Shown one piece after another: positions 49,248-57,749 of a stretch of DNA of 64,000 nt. Under the pieces are notes generated by a model. It did not search any database. It saw nothing but the letters and a program-made list of their open reading frames with translations, and had not been told where the DNA came from. Within the stretch, counting starts at the first letter, position 1. Every line of letters begins with the position of its first letter. This DNA comes from CBDCRK01 sp965220955 (GTDB lineage: Bacteria; Desulfobacterota; Binatia; Bin18; CBDCRK01), in assembly GCA_965220955.1 (NCBI GenBank), contig CBDCRK010000035.1, forward strand, positions 124,001-188,000. The letters are read 5' to 3'. The position numbers and the translations under genes are program-made.

Positions 49248-49577
49248 ATGGCCGATCATTTCTATCACGCGGAAAGCATTAAGCAGCTGCGTAAGCTTCG
49301 CGACCTCAAGCCCGATCTTTTTGCCGCTTTTATTGACTTTGACAGCCAGGTCTTTGCCGAGGGAGCTTTGAGCACCCGGGTTAAGGAACTGATTGCTGTA
49401 GCCACTGCCCATGTGACGCAGTGTCCCTACTGTATTGAGGCGCATACAAAGCGAGCCAAAGAAGAGGGAGCCTCGGATAAAGAAGTAGCCGAGGCCATCT
49501 TTGTGGCCATGGCCTTACGGGCTGGGGGCGCTTACTCACATGGCGCCATAGCCATGGAGGCTTTAGAAGAGAAGTAG
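49248..49577 (+). CDS. carboxymuconolactone decarboxylase (AhpD-like) family protein
   Basis: A 109-residue helical protein with the CxxC-x3-H motif of AhpD-like CMD proteins (QCPYCIEAHTKRA near residue 62) and a late RAGGAYSHGAIAMEAL helix. Such proteins have disulfide reductase activity coupled to peroxiredoxins, or decarboxylase activity when the Cys pair is absent; the pair is present. AAGGAG precedes the start. Followed 56 bases later by a crotonase. Confidence 0.87.
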   Translation: MADHFYHAESIKQLRKLRDLKPDLFAAFIDFDSQVFAEGALSTRVKELIAVATAHVTQCPYCIEAHTKRAKEEGASDKEVAEAIFVAMALRAGGAYSHGAIAMEALEEK

Positions 49578-49604
49578 GGGCAGGTCCCCGTGCCTGCCCG
49601 CAGG
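49575..49604. repeat. GTAGGGGC-family extragenic repeat, copy 3
   Basis: GGGCAGG (49578-49584) and CCTGCCC (49593-49599) form a stem directly on the stop codon of the CMD gene: its TAG (49575-49577) is part of the GTAGGGG opening of the repeat. Confidence 0.6.
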
Positions 49605-49632
49605 AGAGGGTAACTATATTCTGGAGGAAACA

Positions 49633-50436
49633 ATGGCGTACGAGACCTTTATTGTTGAGCGGTCAGGAGAGATTGCCACCGTTTATTTCAATAGGCCAGA
49701 TAAGCTCAATCCTGTCAACGACAAAGTGATGCGTGAAATGCTGGCGGTTGCCCAAGAGCTACAGGAGGACGACTCGCGTGTGGTGATTCTCACGGGCAAA
49801 GGGCGGTCTTTCTGCGTGGGGGCTGATCTCAATATGCTATCGACCTCTACTGACCCAGAAAACCAGAAGCAGCTAGATGATACTGCCAAGTTACGCTCAG
49901 TTAAGATGGGCTGGCGAATGATGGAGGAGTGGGAACGGCTCGATCAGATCACTATTGCAGCAATGAACGGCTTTGCTGTGGGTGGAGGGCTCTCTCTGGC
50001 TATGGCGTGTGACTTCCGCATTGCCGCTGCCGGCGTACGTATGTGGATTCCCGAAGTGCGCCTTGGTGTTCCCTACACATGGGGGTCTATCACCCGTCTC
50101 ATCAATCTTGTGGGTATGCCCAAGGCTAAGGAGCTGGTCATGACCTGCGATGAGTTGACTGCCGAGGAGGCTCTGGCGGTGGGTCTGGTGAACCAGGTTG
50201 TCCCTCTTGAAGATCTCCAGGAAGCCACCCATGCCTTTGCCTGTAAGCTTCTCAACAAACCGCCTATGGCTTTGCGCCGCAGCAAAGAGTTTTTTAGGGC
50301 GCTGGGCACCAACCGCACAGGTGACATCACTTATGCTGATGCCCATTTAGGGCTTGCCTGCTTTGGTAGCGAAGATATGCACGAGGCAGTAATGGCCTTT
50401 AGGGAGAAACGGGAAGCAAAATTTCAGAACCGGTAA
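49633..50436 (+). CDS. enoyl-CoA hydratase/isomerase family protein
   Basis: A 267-residue crotonase-fold protein: SFCVGADLNML near residue 57, MNGFAVGGGLSLAMACDF near residue 110, PEVRLGVPYTWGSITRL near residue 138. The first catalytic Glu position of hydratases is occupied by Leu/Ser (GGGLSLA), so the reaction may be isomerisation, hydrolysis or dehalogenation rather than hydration. Ribosome-binding site GGAGG at 49622-49626. It differs clearly from the crotonase at 34 kb. Confidence 0.88.
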   Translation: MAYETFIVERSGEIATVYFNRPDKLNPVNDKVMREMLAVAQELQEDDSRVVILTGKGRSFCVGADLNMLSTSTDPENQKQLDDTAKLRSVKMGWRMMEEWERLDQITIAAMNGFAVGGGLSLAMACDFRIAAAGVRMWIPEVRLGVPYTWGSITRLINLVGMPKAKELVMTCDELTAEEALAVGLVNQVVPLEDLQEATHAFACKLLNKPPMALRRSKEFFRALGTNRTGDITYADAHLGLACFGSEDMHEAVMAFREKREAKFQNR

Positions 50437-50440
50437 GTTT

Positions 50441-50612
50441 ATGAGTGACCAGACTACGCCACTTGAAGAGCAGTCCTGATCTTAACTCCCGTTTGGTTGC
50501 CCAGGAAAACCACTATGAAGGCATAAGAGCGGTCATTCATGAGTTGCGCCGAGACTTGCTAAAAAGACTCGATCGCAAGACTGTAACTCTCCAACTAACA
50601 ACCGCCAGATAG
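50441..50612 (+). pseudogene. short broken frame after the crotonase gene
   Basis: ATG at 50441 opens MSDQTTPLEEQS and stops. The neighbouring frame then runs SPDLNSRLVAQENHYEGIRA and on to TAG at 50612, a basic helical stretch (VIHELRRDLLKRLDRK). A single indel would join them to a roughly 55-residue peptide. No family recognised. Possibly noise. Confidence 0.3.
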
Positions 50613-50662
50613 GCAGGCGAATGGGTATCTCTTATTTCCCTTCTCGCAGAGAGTACCCTCTA

Positions 50663-52039
50663 CTATCGCGGCCGCTTACTATGTAGACTGCGCAGGATCT
50701 CGGTAAGATCGGCAACCTTCTGTTGCAGCTCTTGTGCTTCGGCAGAGTCTTCTTCTAGCAAGGGGGCCGCCTGCTCAAACTGCTTGATTGCCTGCTCAGG
50801 TCTGCCCTGGAGCGTATAGGCCATGCCTAGATGAAAGCGCTGCATAGCTACGTTGCCCGCACGGGTGTAAACAAGGGCTAAAGTATGGTGGGCCTCATCC
50901 TGAAAAGGGTCAAGGGCAAGTGCCTGCTGACACTCTTGGTGTGCGCGGTTGTCTTCTTTTTCTTGAAAGAACATCTTGGCAAGCTTTGTGTGTGCACCGG
51001 CATTCTGGGGATCGATCTCAATCTTACGGGCAAAGACTTGGCGGGCAAGTCCCGGCTTGCCCAGATACCAATAGGTAAGCCCAAGTTCATGCCAGACATC
51101 CACGCCCTGTTTGTCTGCCTTTTCCAGTAATTCCCGGGCCTGGGCAAATTCGCGGTGGTGAAGGAGAACGGTACCAAGCAGGGCTAGAAGATACGGGTTC
51201 TCAGGGTTCGCCTCTAGCCGTTTTTCATACTCTGGCACCATTTGCTTTTGAGACTCGGTTGCGGTGCGCAGGATTGCCTGCACCCGTTCCAGCTCAAAAT
51301 CTTTTCCTCTGGAGTCGGCCATTTCCCAGTCAAAGGTTCTGAGCGTACGTTCGATGTAGCTTAGCCGTTCCTGTGAGAGTGGGTGAGAACGAAAATAAGG
51401 AGGAATATCGGCACTGCTTAATCGATCCTGCTGCCACATCTTCTTGAAAAAACTCGGCATTCCCCGTGGGTCAAACCCTGCCTGTTTCATGTACTGTAGG
51501 CCGCGGTAGTCTGCTTCTTCCTCAAGCGCCCTCGCGTACTCCGCCATCTTGGCCTGGCCGGCTGCGGCCAGGCCAAGCCCCAGTCCAGGGTTAATAGCTG
51601 AGAGCAGCATGGCTACCATCGAGCCTATAGAGAGGAAGTGGGTGTCTTCCTGTTGGCGTAGAATGTGATGATTCTGGGCATGGGCGACTTCATGCCCGAG
51701 GACTCCGGCAAGTTCGTCTTTGTTAGCCGCCTTAAGCAGGAGACCGGAATGAATATAGATATACCCGCCAGGAATTGTGAAGGCGTTGAGCTGCCGGTCA
51801 TGCGCAACGAAAAAGTGGTAGTTAAAGGCAGGGTTTTGCAAGCCGCTGACAATTTGCTGGCCGATTTTCTGGGCATATTGCCGCACCGTATCGTCCCGTA
51901 CAATCGGCAGGGCGGCCAGTATGACCAGGGAGAATTTCCTTCCGGCCTCTACCTCGGATATGTCCGCCTTTACAGGAAAAGGGAAAAAAGCATGGATGGC
52001 CCAGACAAGAAGGCCCATTAATATGGCTTGACGGCGCAT
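50663..52039 (-). CDS. M48 family metalloprotease with TPR repeats (BepA-like)
   Basis: A 458-residue exported zinc protease. Signal peptide residues 1-25 (ILMGLLVWAIHAFFPF), M48 domain with HEVAH (H116, E117, H120) and the third ligand in EEEADYRG near residue 175, then TPR-type repeats from about residue 280 to the end (PENPYLLALLGTVLLHHREF, PQNAGAHTKLAKMFFQEK). This is the layout of BepA/YfgC, which degrades or helps assemble stalled outer-membrane proteins such as LptD in the periplasm. ATG 52039 was chosen because the signal peptide begins there; the same frame is open upstream to 52219. Confidence 0.88.
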   Translation of the reverse strand: MRRQAILMGLLVWAIHAFFPFPVKADISEVEAGRKFSLVILAALPIVRDDTVRQYAQKIGQQIVSGLQNPAFNYHFFVAHDRQLNAFTIPGGYIYIHSGLLLKAANKDELAGVLGHEVAHAQNHHILRQQEDTHFLSIGSMVAMLLSAINPGLGLGLAAAGQAKMAEYARALEEEADYRGLQYMKQAGFDPRGMPSFFKKMWQQDRLSSADIPPYFRSHPLSQERLSYIERTLRTFDWEMADSRGKDFELERVQAILRTATESQKQMVPEYEKRLEANPENPYLLALLGTVLLHHREFAQARELLEKADKQGVDVWHELGLTYWYLGKPGLARQVFARKIEIDPQNAGAHTKLAKMFFQEKEDNRAHQECQQALALDPFQDEAHHTLALVYTRAGNVAMQRFHLGMAYTLQGRPEQAIKQFEQAAPLLEEDSAEAQELQQKVADLTEILRSLHSKRPR

Positions 52040-52175
52040 GCTTGGCAGCGTAGCACAGGGCAGCAGTGGCATACAACAGAATATGGTTCCCTTGGTTTTC
52101 TCTGTTGTTCTTGGTATACAATAACCTCCTGCAGCGTCAAACGGGACAAGTCTATTTAGCAATCGGAGTAGAACT

Positions 52176-52610
52176 ATGCTCTCTCCTGTAGAAAAGCTGA
52201 ACCAAGCACTGAAGGACAACCGCCCAGAGGATTTCGTCTCCTCACTTCACCAACAGCTAGGGATGCGACCGGTGCAGTTTGGCTCCGGAACTTCCCTATG
52301 GCAATGGGAGGCAACCCAGGAACAGGTATTGAACCCTTTTGGCTATGTCTCCGGAGGCTATTTGGCGGTGTTTGCTGATGAGCTTTTGGGCAGTGCCATT
52401 GGCTCTGTACTAGACAAGGGGGAGTTGGCTACCACTGCAGAGTTAAAGATCAGCTTTCTTAAGCCCGTGGCCAAAGGACTGGTGCGTGGTGAGGGTCGGG
52501 TGTTGCGCAAAGGTAAACGGGTGGCCTTTGTTGAGGCTACTATTAAAAATACTCAGGATGAGGTTGTAGCCACGGTTAGCAGCACCTGGACGGTTGTAGC
52601 TCAGACATAA
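52176..52610 (+). CDS. PaaI-type hotdog-fold thioesterase
   Basis: A 144-residue hotdog-fold protein: GYVSGGYLAVFADELLGSAI carries the acidic catalytic residue of PaaI-like thioesterases, followed by TTAELKISFLKPVAKGLVRGEGRV. Such enzymes hydrolyse phenylacetyl- or other aromatic/short-chain acyl-CoAs. Divergent from the M48 protease gene. Confidence 0.85.
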   Translation: MLSPVEKLNQALKDNRPEDFVSSLHQQLGMRPVQFGSGTSLWQWEATQEQVLNPFGYVSGGYLAVFADELLGSAIGSVLDKGELATTAELKISFLKPVAKGLVRGEGRVLRKGKRVAFVEATIKNTQDEVVATVSSTWTVVAQT

Positions 52611-52661
52611 GTGTTTTGCCGTCTGCAATCACCAGTCAGCAAGACAAAGAAAAACGAATTA

Positions 52662-53188
52662 CTACACTCTTTGTCCACCTCTTTTTTCTATTTCAAGCTG
52701 GCGTAGCAATTTTTGGAGTTGCCTGATTGCCTCACCTAGGGACGAACCGCGGGGTAGCCGACCGCTTTCGTTTAGTGAAAGGGCTTGAAGGATGTCCAGT
52801 AGTTCTATCCCTCCTTGGGCAAGGGTACCAAGGCGTTTGGCTTTGTAGACTAAAATTTCGTCTTGAATCGGAGGAGAGGTAGCAAGTGTGGATACCTTTA
52901 CTAACCGCTCCCGCAGTTGCCTAGCCACCTTGTTACAAGCCGAGTTATTGCCCAAGAGCCCTTGTTTTGTCAGGCATTGCTTCTTGACCTTTCCTATTGC
53001 CTGCATAGCCTGCGCAAACTCACCATCGATCTCCCTCTCCCACGCCACCGGACAATAATTGCTGGACGTAGATCATGGTATATGCCGTAGGCAAAAAGGG
53101 TTCCAAGAACCAACCACACAAAGGTCAGATTAGCGGGTAACCGCCCCGCGGATGGCCGCCCCATAGATTTTCCCCACGAGGTTCCCAT
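52662..53188 (-). pseudogene. membrane-anchored coiled-coil protein, probably one gene with a frameshift
   Basis: An upstream frame (53188 to 52994) gives a membrane segment (LTFVWLVLGTLFAYGIYHDL) and then turns into an Arg-rich out-of-frame tail. A second frame begins with GTG at 53048 (AWEREIDGEFAQAM...) and continues as a helical, Leu/Gln-rich protein to 52662. Joined near 53045-53055 they make a roughly 170-residue single-pass protein with a coiled-coil domain. Alternatively two overlapping genes. No family recognised. Confidence 0.45.
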
Positions 53189-53560
53189 TCGGTCGACCCT
53201 ATGCTGCCTCCCTTGCAGTCACGCTTCGGCATTCTCTCCAGTGCTGCAGACCGCTGCGGAGGTAATTCGGGTCAAGACCCAGCACATGGCAGATATTGAT
53301 AAAGCTAAAAAGCCAAACCGGGTCATCTTGTTCTATCCATTTATCTGGCATCACCTTTTTCAACTTAAAGATATTAACATATTACCCTATTGTAACGGTA
53401 TAAGCTCCACATTTTTACGTTATAACTATGTTATGTTTGCCGGCTAGGCCTGTATTTCCCCGGTTGCAGGCATCGGTACAGTTCAGTGCTTGCCAGTGAA
53501 TGTGCCGGTGTACTATAGGTTTTGCATCTCTAACCATAGGCTTGATTTCAGGGGGAACAC
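53189..53560. other. intergenic region upstream of the symporter gene
   Basis: About 370 bases without a supported gene; AT-rich around 53340-53440. A possible promoter with TTGCCA (53490-53495), an 18-base spacer and TATAGG (53514-53519) lies about 40 bases before the symporter ATG, followed by AGGGGGA as ribosome-binding site. Confidence 0.4.
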
Positions 53561-55513
53561 ATGGTCACTTTCAGCCTCTCAGTATTGATCCTGATTGCCG
53601 TCCTCTGGGTCCTGGGCTGGTATGCCAAGCGCTGGGTGGTCACCGATGCCGACTACCTCCTTGCCGGTAGACAGGTAAGCCTTATTCCTGGGATAGCCGG
53701 TATTTGTGGTATTGCCTTTGCCGGGAGTGTAACCAGCATTATCCCTGGCGTGACCATCCAGTACGGATTTATGGGATGGATCTTGGGGGTCAGCCTTCCC
53801 CTTATGCTTGGCTATATTCTTTACGGCCTTCTTGCCTGTCCCTATATCCGGCGCTGCGGGGCTTATACCTTGCCCGAGTGGCTAGAAATGCGCTTTGACA
53901 CGCGCACCCGAATTGTAGTCAGCGTTGCTACGCTTCTTGGGGTGACAGGGTTGGTAGCCATGAATGTTGTGGCTATGGCTCTGATTATGACAGGTTTTCT
54001 TGCGGCTCCCTTGTGGCTCATGATTACTGTTATTCTTTGTGGTCACCTGATGTTTATTCTCCTGGGAGGCATGTGGGCGTTAACTTTGACTGATGTTGTA
54101 CAGGTCTTTCTTGGCTTCCTCCTGCTGCCGGCCCTGGTGGTGTATTGTCTTCTGAGCTTTGGTGGTTGGGGGACCATCGAGGAAAAATTTATCTCCTCTT
54201 CCCCCCTTTTCTATGGAAGCCTGGGGTCCTTTCCCTGGTCTAGCCTGAGCTACCCGAGCGTTTTCACCATCTTTCTTATACTCGGCATCTTCATTCAGTG
54301 GGGTGGGAACTACTATTGGCTGCGGGCCGCAGCGACCCGCTCAGAGAAAGTGGCACGGTGGCAATATATTTTGGGGGCGGTGCTGGTTGTCTCTATTGTT
54401 CATGGCTCTCTCGGGGTTCTGGGCTTATATGCGGGCAGTGTTCAGCGCGATGCTTTTATGGGCGGGACAGATCCTATGAGTGCCTATGGCCTTCTCTTGC
54501 GAGTTTTTCCTCCGGGAATAGCCCTCTTTGGTCTGGTGGCTGCCCTGGCTGCCACCATCTCGACAACCAGCAATGCCCATATGGGTATTACCTCCACTCT
54601 GGTGCGGGATATTTATCATCGTTTTCTTCGCCCTAGGGCCACAAGAGAAGAGGTTCTGCAAGCTAGCCGTCTTCTTACCCTGGTCGCTGGGATAGCCATC
54701 TGGCTCCTGTGTTTTTATCCTGGCGGTCCCTATTTTCTTCTGGCAGTCAGCTGCGCCATGCTCGGGCCAGCCGCCCTTATTTTTCTCCTCGGCCACCGCT
54801 GGACACGGATAACGGCAGCCGGAGCTTTTTGGGGCACTTTAATCGGCATGGTGGTAATGGTTGTCTACGAAGGGCTAAAGCTGGTAGGGCTCTCTACCTG
54901 GTCTATGCACACAGTGGTTATTGGTACTGTGGTTACTCTCCCCATTGTCCTTGGGGTTTCCTTTATGACTGAACCCAAGTATGGCCGTCTAGCTGCGACT
55001 CGGGGGCAGCTTTCCTTAACCGCCGACCACCGGCGTATCCTGGGCCTTGTCGGCCACGGCTATACCACCATGGTGGAAATTACCGATTTTCTTACCCTGG
55101 ACTCCGCCCGTGGCAATGGCCTTATAGAAGAACTAGAGCAGGAGGGGCTCTTACGGCGTTGCTCGTTACACGGTCCAGATTTCTTTTCCTTTGTTCTTAC
55201 CCCACTAGGTGAGGAGCATCTTGTAGAGACGGAGGGTGAGGAACGGCCTTTTGTCTCCTTTGATTCTTTTGGCCTTCAGGTCTGCGAGCAGGTAGCGACT
55301 GCTCCCAAGACTTTGCGGGAACTCGGTGCGGCGGTGGGGATTACTACCTCAACCCTGGGGGCGGTGGTCAGCCGTCTTGACCGCTTGGGTTACATCCGAG
55401 ATGGAGGAATCTGGGAAAGGCGGGTGTCCCTTTCTCATAAGGGGAGGAAGGTTCTTGAGGATTATCATCGAACTGCCACTGGAGTTGCTCTTACAAACAG
55501 GACGGTCAGGTAA
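53561..55513 (+). CDS. sodium:solute symporter fused to two winged-helix-like modules
   Basis: A 650-residue protein. Residues 1 to about 470 form a polytopic transporter of the sodium:solute symporter (SSS) family, with about 13 hydrophobic segments. DADYLLAGRQVSLIPG after the first helix and AYTLPEWLEMRFD near residue 103 are SSS hallmarks. The region from about 480 to 650 is soluble and holds two winged-helix-like units: about 486-555 (ILGLVGHGYTTMVEITDFL, then LIEELEQEGLLRR, then FVLTPLGEEHL) and about 562-635 (APKTLRELGAAVGITTSTL, then VVSRLDRLGYIRDG, then VSLSHKGRKVLEDY). Each repeats the MarR/ArsR-like helix-turn-helix plus wing plus LTPxG pattern. The substrate is unknown. Tethered DNA-binding or protein-interaction modules are inferred. 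Confidence 0.85.
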   Translation: MVTFSLSVLILIAVLWVLGWYAKRWVVTDADYLLAGRQVSLIPGIAGICGIAFAGSVTSIIPGVTIQYGFMGWILGVSLPLMLGYILYGLLACPYIRRCGAYTLPEWLEMRFDTRTRIVVSVATLLGVTGLVAMNVVAMALIMTGFLAAPLWLMITVILCGHLMFILLGGMWALTLTDVVQVFLGFLLLPALVVYCLLSFGGWGTIEEKFISSSPLFYGSLGSFPWSSLSYPSVFTIFLILGIFIQWGGNYYWLRAAATRSEKVARWQYILGAVLVVSIVHGSLGVLGLYAGSVQRDAFMGGTDPMSAYGLLLRVFPPGIALFGLVAALAATISTTSNAHMGITSTLVRDIYHRFLRPRATREEVLQASRLLTLVAGIAIWLLCFYPGGPYFLLAVSCAMLGPAALIFLLGHRWTRITAAGAFWGTLIGMVVMVVYEGLKLVGLSTWSMHTVVIGTVVTLPIVLGVSFMTEPKYGRLAATRGQLSLTADHRRILGLVGHGYTTMVEITDFLTLDSARGNGLIEELEQEGLLRRCSLHGPDFFSFVLTPLGEEHLVETEGEERPFVSFDSFGLQVCEQVATAPKTLRELGAAVGITTSTLGAVVSRLDRLGYIRDGGIWERRVSLSHKGRKVLEDYHRTATGVALTNRTVR

Positions 55514-55566
55514 AGCGGGCAAGAACAGAGTAACTTTAAAGTACGGCTTTAAGGGGGAAAAGTATT

Positions 55567-56637
55567 ATGTTTATCTCATGCATGGCACACGGACATGGGT
55601 CTAGTGAAGGCCGAAAGCCCAGAAAGATGCGGGGCCGCAAGGCGCTTACGATTGATCTCCACTGTCACATCTTTACCCCGGAATGTGAACCCCTGGTCAG
55701 GGGCATCTTCTCTCCAGAGAAGGAACCCTTCTTTCTTTTTGCCAGCTCTGAGACCCTGGAAGTCAACCAACGTCTCTTTGCCGAGGTCGCCCCCAAGCTC
55801 ACTGCACCGCAGGAACGTCTTAAGGATATGGACAGGATGGGGATTGACCTCCAGGTTATCTCCCCTTCTCCGACCCAGTACTATTACTGGACCGAAGGAG
55901 AGTTGGGCTTGCAGCTGGCTCGTATGCAGAATGACAGGGTGGCCGAGATTGTGAGTGCCCATCCGGCCCGCTTTGTCGGGATGGGCACTCTACCCCTCCA
56001 GGATGTAGATAGGGCAGTGCAGGAGTTAGAACGAGTCGTAAGAGAGCTTGGCTTTCGGGCAGTGGAGGTCTCCAGCAACGTTAATGGGGTGGACTTCGAT
56101 GACTCTCGCTTTAAGAAGTTTTTTGCTAAGGCCCAAGATCTCGATGTGCTTGTTTTTATCCATCCTATTGGCTTCACCGACGGAGGGCGTCTGCGGGACT
56201 ATTATCTGACGAATGTTATTGGCCAGCCCTTGGATTCCACGGTGGCCGTCTCCCACCTGATCTTTGGGGGGGTGCTGGACACTCATCCCCAGCTAAAGAT
56301 CTGTGTAGCTCACGGGGGAGGCTATCTACCTTACTATGTTGGACGTATGGACCATGCCTATAAGGTACGTCCAGAGTGTCAGAAGTTGATCTCGCAGCCT
56401 CCTAGTGTGTATCTTCGCCGGCTCTACTTTGACTCGGTGATCTATACAGGAGAGAGCCTGGTCTACTTGGTTAAGCAGATGGGGAGCGATCGTGTCTTGT
56501 TGGGGACCGACTACCCCTTTGATATGGGGGAGGCCGATCCCGTGGGGTATATTAGCGGGGTGCGCTCCCTCTCCCGGACGGACAAGGAGCAAATCTGGGG
56601 TGGAAATGCCGCCCGGCTGCTTAAGATTACCCATTAA
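55567..56637 (+). CDS. amidohydrolase family 2 (ACMSD-like) protein
   Basis: A 356-residue TIM-barrel metal-dependent hydrolase/decarboxylase. DLHCHIF (HxH metal ligands) near residue 30, FIHPIGFTDGGR near residue 195, HGGGYLPYYVGRMDHAY near residue 248 and LLGTDYPFDMGE near residue 312 (catalytic Asp) match the ACMSD/gamma-resorcylate decarboxylase group (PF04909). It probably decarboxylates or hydrolyses an aromatic or ring-cleavage intermediate. The start at 55567 follows AAGGGGG at 55551-55557; an ATG at 55627 gives a more standard N-terminus. Convergent with the oxidoreductase gene that follows. Confidence 0.85.
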   Translation: MFISCMAHGHGSSEGRKPRKMRGRKALTIDLHCHIFTPECEPLVRGIFSPEKEPFFLFASSETLEVNQRLFAEVAPKLTAPQERLKDMDRMGIDLQVISPSPTQYYYWTEGELGLQLARMQNDRVAEIVSAHPARFVGMGTLPLQDVDRAVQELERVVRELGFRAVEVSSNVNGVDFDDSRFKKFFAKAQDLDVLVFIHPIGFTDGGRLRDYYLTNVIGQPLDSTVAVSHLIFGGVLDTHPQLKICVAHGGGYLPYYVGRMDHAYKVRPECQKLISQPPSVYLRRLYFDSVIYTGESLVYLVKQMGSDRVLLGTDYPFDMGEADPVGYISGVRSLSRTDKEQIWGGNAARLLKITH

Positions 56638-56663
56638 GAGGCCCTTTTCTTTCCTCCTTTGCT

Positions 56664-57701
56664 TTACCGGCAGTGCAGCATTACTTCCTTGGCAAACCGT
56701 TCCATGGATCGCCTGACTAGGGCATGGTCCATCAACCCACCCTGGTTGAAGTAAGCAATGAACTCGTTCATATGGAAGTCCTGCTGTAGGGTTTTGATCT
56801 TCTCCACGCAATAATCTGGATCGCCAAAGATTCCCATGCTTTTGTCGATGGCTTCGTAGGAGACATTCTCCAGCCTAGCCTGTAACTCTCGATAGGCCTC
56901 GTAGCTCTTGATCTCAGCATTAGCCAGCGGCTTCACTAGCTCGCCAGCCATGCTGAAGAAGTGCATCAGGCTTGTCTCAAACTCCTGACGTGCCTGCGCC
57001 CGGCTGTCTGCGACATGGACGGGAAATGCCAGGGCCACATCCTGCTTTATTCCAGCCTTAAGGGTATCCCGATGTACCCCCAGGTATTCACGCAGCTTAT
57101 CAGGCGGATTGATCAACGGCGAGGCAAAAATAGGAAGACCCAACTGCCCGGCGATGGTAAAGGTGTCAGGACTGTTAGCAGCTATGCGAATAGGGGGATA
57201 GGGCTTCTGCATAGGCCTGGGAGCAACTGGAACATCTTGCACCTGAAAGTGCTTCCCCTGGTATGAAAGACGCTCGTTTGTCCAGGCTTGGAGAATAACC
57301 TCGAGTGCCTCCTCAAACCGTTCTCGACTCTCTTCCTGAGACACATTATAACCGGCGAAGTAGATGGGCGTGGCTCCTCTACCCACCCCGAACTCCAGGC
57401 GGCCGTTGCTGAGTTGATCAGCCGTAGCCGCATCCTCAGCCATTTTCACTGGGCTATGCAAAGGCAAGAGAGTAACGGCGGTCCCTAAGCGGATGCGCTT
57501 GGTGCGCTGCGCCGCTGCCGCTAAAACCATAAGCGGGGAGGCAAGGCAGGAGAAATTGGGAATAAAGTGTAGCTCCCCAAGCCAAGCCGTATCAAACCCC
57601 AGCTCGTCCCCAAGCTCAATCTGGGCAATAATGTCCTGCAAGCGCTGGTGTTCCGACTGCCAGTCTGCGCACGGTAACTGATCAAAAAATCCAAAGCGCA
57701 C
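56664..57701 (-). CDS. luciferase-like flavin-dependent oxidoreductase, third copy
   Basis: A 345-residue LLM-class protein of a different subgroup from the tandem pair at 41-44 kb: GFDTAWLGELHFIPNFSCLASPLMVLAA near residue 33, RIRLGTAVTLLPLHSPVKMAEDAA, GGRGATPIYFAGY-like VGRGATPIYFAGYN near residue 106. Closest by pattern to alkanal-monooxygenase-type proteins. GTG start with AAGGAGGAAAA upstream. It follows the acyl-CoA dehydrogenase gene by 48 bases on the same strand, so the two are probably co-transcribed. Confidence 0.87.
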   Translation of the reverse strand: MRFGFFDQLPCADWQSEHQRLQDIIAQIELGDELGFDTAWLGELHFIPNFSCLASPLMVLAAAAQRTKRIRLGTAVTLLPLHSPVKMAEDAATADQLSNGRLEFGVGRGATPIYFAGYNVSQEESRERFEEALEVILQAWTNERLSYQGKHFQVQDVPVAPRPMQKPYPPIRIAANSPDTFTIAGQLGLPIFASPLINPPDKLREYLGVHRDTLKAGIKQDVALAFPVHVADSRAQARQEFETSLMHFFSMAGELVKPLANAEIKSYEAYRELQARLENVSYEAIDKSMGIFGDPDYCVEKIKTLQQDFHMNEFIAYFNQGGLMDHALVRRSMERFAKEVMLHCR

Positions 57702-57749
57702 AGTTTTCCTCCTTTCTTTTCTAGACCCTAGATCTTTTTCTGGTCTAGG

